Source of the DNA: an uncultured Erysipelotrichaceae bacterium
GTDB taxonomy: Bacteria > Bacillota_I > Bacilli_A > Erysipelotrichales > Erysipelotrichaceae
Length of the DNA: 26,527 bases
Reading direction: 5' to 3'
Assembly: GCA_900314345.1 (NCBI GenBank)
Contig: OMUX01000224.1
Span: 1 to 26,527 of the forward strand
This document shows positions 1 to 6,653 of the stretch, piece after piece; within the stretch, counting starts at the first letter, position 1; every line of letters begins with the position of its first letter. The notes below the pieces were generated by a model. It was given only the letters and a program-made list of their open reading frames with translations, had not been told where the DNA came from and ran no database searches. The translations under genes and the position numbers were made by a program.

Positions 1-569
1 TGGAAGGTGTTGCAGCCGGCAGCGTCCAGGGATTCCAGAATGCCGGTGTCCAGATCCTCAATGGCAGTGATGTACATCTTGGAGATCATGCCGATGGAAC
101 AGATGGACTGGGTTACAACGCCGCAGAAGGCACCGGGGCCCGTGACCCTGATCCATACCAGTGCCCATACAAGGGAAGGAATGGTACGGATGAGAAGGAT
201 CAGTGCACGGAAGATGAAGGCAACCCACTTCGGCACGATATTGCTGGATGCCAGGAAGGAGACCGGAATTGCCAGGATGGCACCGAAGATCGTTCCAAGC
301 ACGGCAATGGCGATGGTCTGCAGGACAAGGTAGGGAACACCGTCAGCACCGAGGCTGAACAGAAGTGCCTTGTTGGGATGGGTGATGCCATGCAGGATGC
401 CCTGGGCAACAACTGCACCCTGTGCACCGGCATTGCCTGCAGAGATGGAGCTGCTGCCCCAGATCATGAGGATTAAGAGAACGACGAAGATGGCAATGCG
501 CTTGGGCAGGTTGTTAGGCTCTGCCAGTAACATTTCCTCAACGGTCGGTTTCTTGTTGATATCTGTCAT
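1..569 (-). CDS. phnE: PhnE-type ABC transporter permease, second copy (3' end beyond window)
   Basis: This is the integral-membrane permease of a phosphonate/phosphite/phosphate-type ABC importer. About 189 codons are visible; the C-terminal part lies beyond the left edge. After a short hydrophilic N-terminus there is a hydrophobic segment (IFVVLLILMIWG) and then further membrane helices rich in Ile, Ala and Val. The stretch LQTIAIAVLGTIFGAILAIP is typical of the binding-protein-dependent transport permease fold. Two in-frame ATGs lie 6 nt apart (575 and 569). The inner one sits 8 nt after GGAGG and is preferred. The gene follows the first phnE after a gap of about 15 nt, so both permeases are co-transcribed with phnC and phnD. 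A phnD-C-E-E' layout with two permeases is common for this family and suggests a heterodimeric channel. The substrate cannot be read from sequence. Confidence 0.85.
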   Translation of the reverse strand, partial: MTDINKKPTVEEMLLAEPNNLPKRIAIFVVLLILMIWGSSSISAGNAGAQGAVVAQGILHGITHPNKALLFSLGADGVPYLVLQTIAIAVLGTIFGAILAIPVSFLASSNIVPKWVAFIFRALILLIRTIPSLVWALVWIRVTGPGAFCGVVTQSICSIGMISKMYITAIEDLDTGILESLDAAGCNTF

Positions 570-584
570 GTTCATTGCCTCCCC

Positions 585-1430
585 TCAGGAAATCCTCTGA
601 CGGATGGAATCGTTGAGGATATCAATCAGCCAGACGACGATAAACAATGCCAGCAGCACCATGCCGAGATCGTTGTAAGCACGAAGTCCTGTACGCTCAC
701 GGATCAGAACGCCCAGGCCTCCGGCTCCGACATAGCCCAGAATGGAAGATGCACGGACATTGAGCTCGAAGCAGTACAGGCAGTCATCAATGTATGTCGG
801 AAGGATCTGCGGCATGCATGCGGTCCAGAAGGCACGGAATGTGCTTGCACCGAAGGATACCATGGCTTCATACGGCTTCATGTCGATGGTTTCGATGGAC
901 TCATAGAGCATCTTGGCAACGATGCCGACGGTGAAGATGATGATTGCCAGGGTTCCGGCAAATGTACCAAGACCGTAGATCAGTGCCAGAACAGATGCAT
1001 AGATCAGGGTTGGTACGGAACGCATGATGGACAGGAAGACACGGATGATGACAAGCGTCGGCTTGTTGGTGTTGATGTTGTTTGAAGCAAAGATGGCCAG
1101 CGGCAGACCAATGAGACAGCCGATGATCGTACCGACAATGGACATCTGGATCGTTTCAATCAGCGGTGTGACAACTTTCGGGAAGTAGGACCAGTTGGGC
1201 TGGAAGATCTTGCCCAGGATGACACCGAACTGATTGAAGCGGGATGTGATGACGGAGAAATCAAAGCCTGTGGCCTGTGCGGAAACATAGATGATCACGG
1301 CAAGGATGATCAGGATCAGAGGAGTTCTGCTCTTGGGGCGGTCCACACTGTGGCCGTTTTCCAGAACGATGTGCTCCGGCTTGAAGATCCTGTCAAACAG
1401 TGCCGGCTTCTTCACTGTTGTTTCGGACAT
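585..1430 (-). CDS. phnE: PhnE-type ABC transporter permease, first copy
   Basis: This 281-residue membrane protein is the first of two permeases of the importer. It has a hydrophilic N-terminus of about 30 residues, a first helix near residues 37-55 (LILIILAVIIYVSAQATGF) and several later helices. The central segment TIQMSIVGTIIGCLIGLPLA matches the start of the conserved permease domain. The cytoplasmic loop that contacts the ATPase is probably around ETIDMKPYEAMVSFGAS, which has the EAA-like arrangement of glutamate, alanine and a later glycine. The family normally has 260-290 residues, so it is full length. It starts 3 nt after the phnC stop codon, with the AGAGG-like ribosome site inside phnC, which implies translational coupling. 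The partner permease follows about 15 nt downstream. Confidence 0.9.
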   Translation of the reverse strand: MSETTVKKPALFDRIFKPEHIVLENGHSVDRPKSRTPLILIILAVIIYVSAQATGFDFSVITSRFNQFGVILGKIFQPNWSYFPKVVTPLIETIQMSIVGTIIGCLIGLPLAIFASNNINTNKPTLVIIRVFLSIMRSVPTLIYASVLALIYGLGTFAGTLAIIIFTVGIVAKMLYESIETIDMKPYEAMVSFGASTFRAFWTACMPQILPTYIDDCLYCFELNVRASSILGYVGAGGLGVLIRERTGLRAYNDLGMVLLALFIVVWLIDILNDSIRQRIS

Positions 1431-1433
1431 GGC

Positions 1434-2210
1434 TTAAGCCTCTGCCTTCTGCGGGTCTGTGGACTTGGGAACCGGCTTGCCGTTGTATACGGCATCCAGG
1501 ACATCCTGTGTGACGTTCTTTGCCGGACCGTCATAGACGATTTGTCCGGCGCGGACGCCGATGACTCTTGTGGCATACTTGAGAGCCAGGTCAACATGGT
1601 GGATGTTGAGCAGGATCGTCATGTTCATTTCCTTGTTGATGCGTGAGAAGTCGCTCATGACAACATCTGCCATGATCGGGTCAAGGGAAGCGACAGGCTC
1701 ATCTGCCAGGATGATGGAAGGATTCTGAGCCAGGGTTCTTGCCAGGGCAACACGCTGCATCTGTCCGCCTGAGAGTTCATCGCAGCGATTGTATGCCTTG
1801 TCCAGGATGTTGACCTTGTCCAGTGCTTCCAGTGCCTTCATCTTCTGTTCTTTAGAGTAGATACCGAACAGTACCTTGTACCAGGGCATGTCCGGAACAT
1901 TGGAAGACAGGACGTTGTTAATGACAGTTGCACGGCTGACCAGGTTGAAGGACTGGAAGATCATGCCGATGTGTCTGCGGAACTTCCGCAGATCCTTTCC
2001 CTTGAGGGTCATGACATCGGTGCCGTCGACAATCAGCTGTCCGTCGGTGATATCGATCATTCTGTTGATCGTGCGGATCAGCGTGGATTTGCCGGCACCG
2101 GAAAGCCCGATGATGGCAACGAATTCGCCCTGTTCAATCTGCAGGTTCACATGCTGAAGTCCCTTGGTTCCGTTGGGATAGGTCTTTGATACATCCTTGA
2201 ATTCAATCAC
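1434..2210 (-). CDS. phnC: PhnC-type ABC transporter ATP-binding protein
   Basis: This 258-residue ATPase powers the importer on the cytoplasmic face. The Walker A motif GLSGAGKST lies at residues 35-43. The signature LSGGQMQRVALARTL is followed by the Walker B/D-loop stretch ILADEPVASLDP, and the switch histidine is in LLNIHHVDLA. These features and the length fit the PhnC subfamily. The start is GTG at 2208-2210, with AAAAGGGG upstream on the minus strand; no better in-frame start is seen. It is separated from phnD by a 115-bp gap that holds two hairpins, and is followed almost immediately by phnE. That pattern suggests that the binding protein is made in larger amounts than the ATPase and permeases. 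Confidence 0.93.
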   Translation of the reverse strand: MIEFKDVSKTYPNGTKGLQHVNLQIEQGEFVAIIGLSGAGKSTLIRTINRMIDITDGQLIVDGTDVMTLKGKDLRKFRRHIGMIFQSFNLVSRATVINNVLSSNVPDMPWYKVLFGIYSKEQKMKALEALDKVNILDKAYNRCDELSGGQMQRVALARTLAQNPSIILADEPVASLDPIMADVVMSDFSRINKEMNMTILLNIHHVDLALKYATRVIGVRAGQIVYDGPAKNVTQDVLDAVYNGKPVPKSTDPQKAEA

Positions 2211-2246
2211 GATAATTTCCCCTTTTCATCATTCGTCACTATTCTA

Positions 2247-2279
2247 TCAACAGCATCGGAAGGATTCCGCTGCTGTTGA
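2247..2279. repeat. Strong 33-bp imperfect palindrome in the phnD-phnC gap
   Basis: TCAACAGCA (2247-2255) pairs with TGCTGTTGA (2271-2279). Inside these arms CGGAA (2257-2261) pairs with TTCCG (2265-2269) around a GGA loop, leaving one T/C mismatch. There is no U run after it on either strand, so it is not a classic terminator. An mRNA-stabilising or processing hairpin protecting the phnD 3' end is likely. It could also be a protein-binding palindrome. Confidence 0.65.
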
Positions 2280-2285
2280 CAGAAA

Positions 2286-2312
2286 AAGAGCCGCAGTTTC
2301 CTGTCAGCTCTT
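2286..2312 (-). terminator. Stem-loop with U run between phnD and phnC (probable partial terminator)
   Basis: Read on the minus strand, AAGAGC (2312-2307) pairs with GCTCTT (2291-2286). The loop can pair further (CAG/CTG), and the 3' side runs into TTTTTCTG. It lies about 14 nt after the phnD stop codon. Because phnC and the permeases have no obvious promoter of their own here, I read it as a leaky terminator that lets binding-protein mRNA outnumber the downstream genes. Confidence 0.6.
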
Positions 2313-2325
2313 AATCGTGCAAGAG

Positions 2326-3429
2326 TTACTCTCCTACAACCTTCAGTGCTTCACGGGCAACTTCGTAGTCAGCGTCAGTAGCCTTTGCGTAGCCGGTATG
2401 AGAGTAGATCGCGAAGATGTTTGCACCCTCATCTGTGCCGATGATGTTGATCAGGGAATCCTGCAGAGCAGCCTTGAAGTCATCATTATAGATATCCGGA
2501 TTAGCCTTTGTGATTGCGACTGTATCGTTGTAGATCTTGTCTGTGACACCGATGACGTTCAGCTCATCCCAGATGGATCCGCCGTCAACACGGCCAAGAC
2601 CCTGGTGGTTGCCTTCATCGACCTGATCTGTCGGAAGGTTCCATGCGCCGGCATAGTCGTTGCGTCCGTCAGCGTAGCAGACAATGATGTCAACGGATCC
2701 TGCAGCAGCCTGCTGGAATGCTGCAGCGTAGCTGTCGAGTGTTGTGACGTTAGCGAGATCTGTGATCTTCTTGCCGTCATAGTTCTTCATGAGCCAGAGT
2801 GTCGGATAGATATAGCCGGCAGAAGAAGAAACGTTCATGACTGCCCAGTTGGCATTGTTCAGATCATCCCATGTCAGAGCTTCACCGTTGTTGACCTTGG
2901 CAGCGAGCTGCTGGCCATACTCGGACGGTGTAGCGTAGATGAGTGCACGGTAGTATGTAACCTGCGGTCCGCTCTTCTGTGTAGCGTTAGCTTCGCCGTT
3001 CCAGTCAGCCGGATTCTCGGAATCGTTGGACAGACCTGCACGTGTAGCTGTCAGGATGACATCGCTCTCGTCGGAATACAGAGCATATGTTCCGCCCGGC
3101 AGCCATGCGACATCGACGGAACCTGCGGACAGAGCCTCGCCGGCTGCTTCGTAGGAATCGGAAACAGTGATGTCGACATTGCCGATGGTGTAGCCATGCT
3201 TTGCCATCTCATCGATAACCAGCGGTCCCAGATCCTTTGTGCCGGAGAGAATCTCACCCGGATCTCTTGACGGAACGAACTGGAAATGCAGCGTGTCGAT
3301 GGTCTTGTTTCCCTCAGCTGCTGCAGATGTGCTTTCAGCTGCGGATGCGGATGCTGCGGCACTGGAACTTCCGCAGCCTGCCAGCATAGCAGCTGCCAGG
3401 ATTGAAGCTGTAATCTTCTTGAAATTAAT
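2326..3429 (-). CDS. phnD: PhnD-type phosphonate/phosphate substrate-binding lipoprotein (apparent AUU start)
   Basis: This is the extracytoplasmic solute receptor of the importer, lipid-anchored to the outer face of the membrane. It is about 367 residues from the proposed start. The mature part begins after a lipobox (MLAGC) and an Ala/Ser/Glu-rich linker. The body has the PF12974-type phosphonate-binding pattern: FQFVPSRDP near the start of the fold, then GSVDVAWLPGGTYAL and SVDIIVCYADG, which form ligand-facing loops in the family. The first in-frame ATG (3385-3387) falls inside the signal peptide, has no ribosome site and would destroy the membrane-insertion segment. Extending upstream restores Lys-Lys plus a hydrophobic core (KKITASILAAAMLAGC), and the only suitably placed codon is ATT at 3427-3429, 6 nt after a perfect GGAGG. 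A promoter with TATAAT lies just upstream. The transporter role is certain; the exact substrate is not. Confidence 0.9.
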   Translation of the reverse strand: MNFKKITASILAAAMLAGCGSSSAAASASAAESTSAAAEGNKTIDTLHFQFVPSRDPGEILSGTKDLGPLVIDEMAKHGYTIGNVDITVSDSYEAAGEALSAGSVDVAWLPGGTYALYSDESDVILTATRAGLSNDSENPADWNGEANATQKSGPQVTYYRALIYATPSEYGQQLAAKVNNGEALTWDDLNNANWAVMNVSSSAGYIYPTLWLMKNYDGKKITDLANVTTLDSYAAAFQQAAAGSVDIIVCYADGRNDYAGAWNLPTDQVDEGNHQGLGRVDGGSIWDELNVIGVTDKIYNDTVAITKANPDIYNDDFKAALQDSLINIIGTDEGANIFAIYSHTGYAKATDADYEVAREALKVVGE

Positions 3430-3459
3430 TTCTTTCCTCCATTTTTTTGATGCAGGGCA

Positions 3460-3488
3460 ATTATAATGGCTCCATAAACCGGATACAA
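3460..3488 (-). promoter_or_regulatory. phnD promoter
   Basis: On the minus strand a TTGTAT -35 box (3488-3483) is followed after 17 bp by a perfect TATAAT -10 box (3465-3460). Transcription would start near 3453. That leaves a leader of about 25 nt containing only the GGAGG at 3440-3436 before the ATT codon, so this promoter also helps define the unusual start of phnD. Confidence 0.7.
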
Positions 3489-3507
3489 CATGAAAAATGT
3501 TAAAATA

Positions 3508-3578
3508 CCGTTAATTTACGGTGGCTGTAAACAATTGCTTAATTGATTTTACAAATATCCGCAGATAGATTTTACAAA
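3508..3578. promoter_or_regulatory. Cluster of palindromes and direct repeats upstream of the phnD promoter
   Basis: Three elements lie upstream of the phnD -35 box. CCGTTAATTTACGG at 3508-3521 is a near-palindrome centred on AATT. CAATT-GCTT-AATTG at 3532-3545 is an inverted repeat. GATTTTACAAA occurs twice as a direct repeat, at 3545-3555 and 3568-3578, 23 bp apart (about two helix turns). They are placed where an activator or repressor could bind. TTTTACA resembles half-sites of PhoP-type boxes, but the spacing is not the classical one, so the regulator is unknown. Confidence 0.45.
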
Positions 3579-3603
3579 CGTTCAGAAAATGGCTCTGTGG
3601 TCA

Positions 3604-3628
3604 CAAAAAAAGGACCATTGCTGGTCCT
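3604..3628 (-). terminator. Rho-independent terminator of the CHAP hydrolase gene
   Basis: On the minus strand AGGACCA (3628-3622) and TGGTCCT (3617-3611) form a perfect 7-bp stem with a GCAA loop, followed by a run of seven T. It lies about 10 nt after the stop codon of the CHAP gene. Confidence 0.9.
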
Positions 3629-3638
3629 CTTGTATTGC

Positions 3639-4319
3639 TTACTTTCCGATGACTGTGACGGTCTGGTTTGCGTCTTCCTGCTGGATTTCCTTGACGGCGC
3701 TCTTCTCAACAGACTTCTGTGTATCAGCGCTTGCCGCATCATCGACACGGATGATCGTGGACTCTTCTTCCTTGATCATCTTCTGCTGTTCTGCAACAGC
3801 CTGTGCAGCCTGTGCTCTTTCTGCAGCTTCACTGATGGACTGGGAGATGCCGAGCTGATCCGGTGTGTAGTAGACCGCCGGAGCTTCGCCGCCCAGATAG
3901 ATATATCCGATCAGTGTCTGTCCGGTACGGGAACCATAGGCAGGGCACCATCCTTCATTGTAGGTACCGCCCCAGTTTCCTTCCTTGATGTACACTGCCT
4001 GACCGTCTTCACTGACAGCTGTGACATAGCCGACGTGTCCGGACCATACGGCAATCGTGTTGGGTGCCGGGATGCCGGAAACAGTATATCCCATGGAAGC
4101 GGCATTGTATGCCCACTCCCCTGCATCACCCCAGCGGGGCAATGAGATGCCTGTGCTTTCATATACGAGCTGCCATGCGGACCATGTGCAGTTCTGCCAT
4201 CCGCCGTAATACGGATTACCGCCTTCTGCGTTTACATCTGAATCGTAGCTTGTAGCGAAACTGATTGTCAGGAACAGGGCCATGAAGACAGCCGCTGCTT
4301 TGAGGAATACTTTTTTCAT
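3639..4319 (-). CDS. Secreted CHAP-domain peptidoglycan hydrolase
   Basis: This 226-residue protein is probably an exported amidase or endopeptidase acting on peptidoglycan. Residues 1-24 form a signal peptide (MKK, then a hydrophobic AAAVFMALFLTISFA core). The CHAP domain spans about residues 35-142. The candidate catalytic cysteine is Cys44 in NCTWSAW, the histidine is His95 in SGHVGYV, and the third residue is Glu113 or Asn115 in IKEGNWGG. The family keeps this Cys-His-polar order. The C-terminal 80 residues are rich in Ala, Gln, Glu and Lys and may form a helix or coiled coil; no SH3 or LysM cell-wall-binding repeat is seen. No Shine-Dalgarno precedes the ATG, and a -10-like TAGAAT lies only 9 nt upstream, so the mRNA may be nearly leaderless. 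The gene is monocistronic. Its precise bond specificity cannot be told. Confidence 0.88.
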   Translation of the reverse strand: MKKVFLKAAAVFMALFLTISFATSYDSDVNAEGGNPYYGGWQNCTWSAWQLVYESTGISLPRWGDAGEWAYNAASMGYTVSGIPAPNTIAVWSGHVGYVTAVSEDGQAVYIKEGNWGGTYNEGWCPAYGSRTGQTLIGYIYLGGEAPAVYYTPDQLGISQSISEAAERAQAAQAVAEQQKMIKEEESTIIRVDDAASADTQKSVEKSAVKEIQQEDANQTVTVIGK

Positions 4320-4328
4320 ACAAGCACA

Positions 4329-4358
4329 ATTCTAAAATATGGCATGTTGAAAATGCAA
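4329..4358 (-). promoter_or_regulatory. Promoter abutting the CHAP gene start (near-leaderless mRNA)
   Basis: On the minus strand TTGCAT (4358-4353) is followed after 18 bp by TAGAAT (4334-4329), which ends 9 nt before the ATG. A start of transcription about 7 nt after the -10 box would leave a leader of only 2-3 nt. No GGAGG-like sequence lies between the box and the ATG. Confidence 0.5.
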
Positions 4359-4461
4359 CGAAAGATTTTTGCAGAAAACGGAATTCACAAAATTTTCAAC
4401 TTAAGATTCACTGAAGATTTGCAAAGCGTTTACATACAATACCGCATGTTTATCGCATTAT

Positions 4462-4524
4462 TTGACAGAATGCCATAAATGTAAAAATATTCACGAGAAT
4501 GATGTGAAATTGTGTGATTTTCAC
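4462..4524 (+). promoter_or_regulatory. Candidate promoter and inverted repeat for the flavoprotein operon
   Basis: A perfect TTGACA -35 box (4462-4467) lies 17 bp before a poor AAATAT -10 box (4485-4490). Downstream, GTGAAA (4504-4509) and TTTCAC (4519-4524) form an inverted repeat that could be an operator. An alternative AT-rich -10 (TATTATAAA, 4560-4568) close to the gene lacks a good -35. Which one is used is unclear. Confidence 0.4.
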
Positions 4525-4589
4525 AAATTTGAGCATTTCAGTGGTTTCAGCAGACGGTCTATTATAAATTTGCACTGGAGGTACATGCC

Positions 4590-5450
4590 ATGAGATATGA
4601 TATTGCGATTATCGGAACAGGTCCTGCGGGACTGGAGGCTGCTCTGACAGCGAAGATCCGCAACAAGAATATCCTTCTTTTGGGAAGTGCGAAATCTTCC
4701 ACGAAGGTGGAGAAGGCACATGCAGTGAACAACTATCTGGGGCTGCCCGGAATTGCCGGAGCGGACATGCAGAAGAAGTTCCTGGAACATGTTTCTTCCC
4801 TTGGCATTGAAATCACAGACGATACAGTCTCTGCTGTCTATGCTATGGGTGATTACTTTGTCCTGCAGGGTGTCAGTGAAATGTATGAAGCATCCACGGT
4901 CATCCTGGCAACAGGTGTCGTGCTTGGAAAACCATACCCGGGGGAAGAGGAATACCTTGGCAAAGGGGTCAGCTACTGCGCTACCTGCGACGGTGCCTTT
5001 TATAAAGGAAAGAAGACTGTGGTCATCGGCGGCAGTGAGAAGCAGGAGGAGGAAGCGGACTTTCTGACGGAGTATGCTTCTGAGGTACTGTACTTCCCGC
5101 TGTACCAGGGTGAAGTACATGTCAATGACAAGGTTACTGTTGTGCATGAAAGACCTCTGGAGATCAAGGGTGAAGCGAAGGTTACAGGCCTTGTGACAGA
5201 CAAGGGACTGCATGAAACAGACGGAGTGTTCATCCTCAGGGATGCTGTGGCACCAGGACAGCTGGTACCGGGCATTGAAACAGACGGTCCGCATGTGAAG
5301 GTGAACCTTGACATGAGCACAAGTATTCCCGGCATGTATGCGGCAGGTGATATTGCCGGTCTTCCGTATCAGTACATCAAGTCAGCAGGCCAGGGTAATG
5401 TTGCGGCATTGTCGGCAGTGAGCTATCTTGCCGGAATGGAGAAGAAATGA
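4590..5450 (+). CDS. Thioredoxin-reductase-like flavoprotein lacking NADPH motifs (possible ferredoxin-dependent type)
   Basis: This 286-residue FAD protein has the two-domain thioredoxin-reductase fold. It shows GTGPAG at residues 9-14 for the FAD dinucleotide, the redox pair CATC at 130-133, and a C-terminal GMYAAGDIAG flavin motif at 248-257. In NADPH-dependent reductases the second domain carries GGGxxA followed by HRRxxxR. Here the corresponding positions read VIGGSEKQEEEA (145-156) and FPLYQGEV (169-176), so the phosphate-binding arginines and the Ala of the Rossmann turn are missing. Pyridine-nucleotide-independent, ferredoxin-linked flavin thioredoxin reductases of clostridia are known to have lost the same motifs, and I infer a similar reductant here. 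The ATG is 8 nt after GGAGG. The gene overlaps the next one by ATGA, so they form one unit. No thioredoxin gene is present in the window. Confidence 0.88.
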   Translation: MRYDIAIIGTGPAGLEAALTAKIRNKNILLLGSAKSSTKVEKAHAVNNYLGLPGIAGADMQKKFLEHVSSLGIEITDDTVSAVYAMGDYFVLQGVSEMYEASTVILATGVVLGKPYPGEEEYLGKGVSYCATCDGAFYKGKKTVVIGGSEKQEEEADFLTEYASEVLYFPLYQGEVHVNDKVTVVHERPLEIKGEAKVTGLVTDKGLHETDGVFILRDAVAPGQLVPGIETDGPHVKVNLDMSTSIPGMYAAGDIAGLPYQYIKSAGQGNVAALSAVSYLAGMEKK

Positions 5451-6202
5451 TGGACAGCAAGGAAAAAAGAGAGCTGGAGGACATTGTAGAAAAGGCTTCG
5501 GAAAAAGGCGCGAAGAATGCAGGGTGGAAATCATCCATCATCACCATTGTGCTGATTGCCGTGATTCTTTGCCTCGGGGCTTATAAACTGGATGTCTTCA
5601 AGGACAGGGACACCGGTGTGGAACAGGTGGAAGGTCATGATGTGACTCTTGATAACAACGGTATCTTCGGTTTCAAGGCGGTGGACTTCCAGGATGCTGT
5701 GCTTGGAAAGTCGCAGCAGGAGACAAAGCTCATTGTGGAGGAACAGGAAGCCTCTGTTCCGGCAACCATCACCAATACGGGATTCCTGAATCTCAACATC
5801 ACGACAAAGACACAGAATGTGACGATCTACGGTACCGGTGAATATACCATCGATCTTTCGAAGATCACGGCAGATGATGTGACCTTGAATGAGGATACCT
5901 ATACTGTGACGATTGCGGTTCCCTATCCGGAACTCAACAATGTCATCTTCAACAGTGACAAGACTGTGATCGGCGATACGGAACGGGGATGGCTTGCCTT
6001 CGGGGATATCAAGATGACTGCGGAGGAAACACAGCAGTTTGAGCTGGAGGCACAGCAGAAGCTGACGGATGCTCTGTCTGAACAGGCCTGCTATGATGAG
6101 GCAGTGCGCTTTGCGAAGCTGTCTGCCTATGAAGTGTATCAGCCTGTGATCTCTGCGGTATCACCTGCCTACAAGGTGACCATCACTGTCAAGGCTGCAT
6201 AA
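5447..6202 (+). CDS. DUF4230-type single-pass membrane protein
   Basis: This 251-residue protein has a charged cytoplasmic N-terminus (residues 1-28), one membrane helix at about 29-45 (SSIITIVLIAVILCLGAYK) and an extracytoplasmic domain with alternating beta-strand-like segments. The stretches IYGTGEYTIDLSKI and TVTIAVPYPEL, followed by a Gln/Glu-rich helix, match the DUF4230 pattern as I know it. No catalytic motif is visible and the family has no established function. The start overlaps the flavoprotein stop codon (ATGATG; the start may be 5447 or 5450), so expression is coupled. Co-expression with a thioredoxin-reductase-like enzyme could hint at an envelope or redox role, but this is only context. 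Confidence 0.75.
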   Translation: MMDSKEKRELEDIVEKASEKGAKNAGWKSSIITIVLIAVILCLGAYKLDVFKDRDTGVEQVEGHDVTLDNNGIFGFKAVDFQDAVLGKSQQETKLIVEEQEASVPATITNTGFLNLNITTKTQNVTIYGTGEYTIDLSKITADDVTLNEDTYTVTIAVPYPELNNVIFNSDKTVIGDTERGWLAFGDIKMTAEETQQFELEAQQKLTDALSEQACYDEAVRFAKLSAYEVYQPVISAVSPAYKVTITVKAA

Positions 6203-6205
6203 GCA

Positions 6206-6232
6206 GAAAAAAGGAACTGAAGCTTTCAGTCC
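6206..6232 (-). terminator. Terminator overlapping the 3' end of the nucleotide hydrolase gene
   Basis: On the minus strand the arms GGACTGAA and TTCAGTTCC fold around a small loop and are followed by TTTTTT. The stop codon of the minus-strand gene (6226-6228) lies inside the hairpin. The plus-strand gene ending at 6202 has no U run here, so it may read into this convergent region. Confidence 0.75.
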
Positions 6233-6642
6233 GTGAGGATCTCATGGATATAAGCCTGCAGTTCCTTTTCTGTTTCATAGCTCTGGATATGGAACCAGGG
6301 ATCGCCGGTGATCATGGCTGAGAGTTCACATTCCCTGTGGCGGTAGAAGACATACACCGTCTTTTCATATTTCTCGGCATAGGCCAGTTCATAGCCAACG
6401 CCAAGGCTTGGGTGTGTGCATTCGGCAATCACCACATCACAGCTTCTTAACCACGCCGTATCCTGCTCATAGATTGCCGCATCCTTGTTTCTGCCTTGTT
6501 CCAGCAAAGAACGCTTCAGATCGCCGACCTGTTCAGTCAGCACGGTATCTGTTTCATTGATGAAATCAATGGTTCTCTTGTAAAGCTCCGCGTCATCTCT
6601 TCCGCCCCGGATACTGCCGGCAAAGTATACTTTCTTCTTCAT
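6226..6642 (-). CDS. DNPH1/Rcl-like 2'-deoxynucleoside 5'-phosphate N-hydrolase
   Basis: This 138-residue enzyme belongs to the nucleoside 2-deoxyribosyltransferase superfamily. The N-terminal YFAGSIRGGRDD and VLTEQVGD closely resemble the DNPH1/Rcl branch, which cleaves the N-glycosidic bond of deoxynucleoside monophosphates. The probable catalytic glutamate is Glu85 in GVGYELAYA, with Asp61 (EQDTAWL) as a second active-site acid. Its length is that of a single-domain enzyme. The start has AAAGGAAA upstream and lies 11 nt after the stop codon of the 266-residue membrane protein, so the two are one operon. A housekeeping role in removing damaged or unwanted nucleotides is inferred. True deoxyribosyl transfer between bases is the alternative. 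Confidence 0.82.
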   Translation of the reverse strand: MKKKVYFAGSIRGGRDDAELYKRTIDFINETDTVLTEQVGDLKRSLLEQGRNKDAAIYEQDTAWLRSCDVVIAECTHPSLGVGYELAYAEKYEKTVYVFYRHRECELSAMITGDPWFHIQSYETEKELQAYIHEILTD

Positions 6643-6653
6643 GTTCTTTTCCT

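Noticed and set aside
2197-3270. Long plus-strand open frame (357 codons) opposite phnD
   Set aside because: It is antisense to a clear lipoprotein gene, has no matching ribosome site and its translation is unusually rich in Cys and Val, as expected for a mirror frame of a codon-biased gene.
4521-5294. Minus-strand open frame (257 codons) opposite the flavoprotein
   Set aside because: It lies within the intact flavoprotein gene, shows no domain and is rich in Cys, Arg and His, typical of an antisense shadow.
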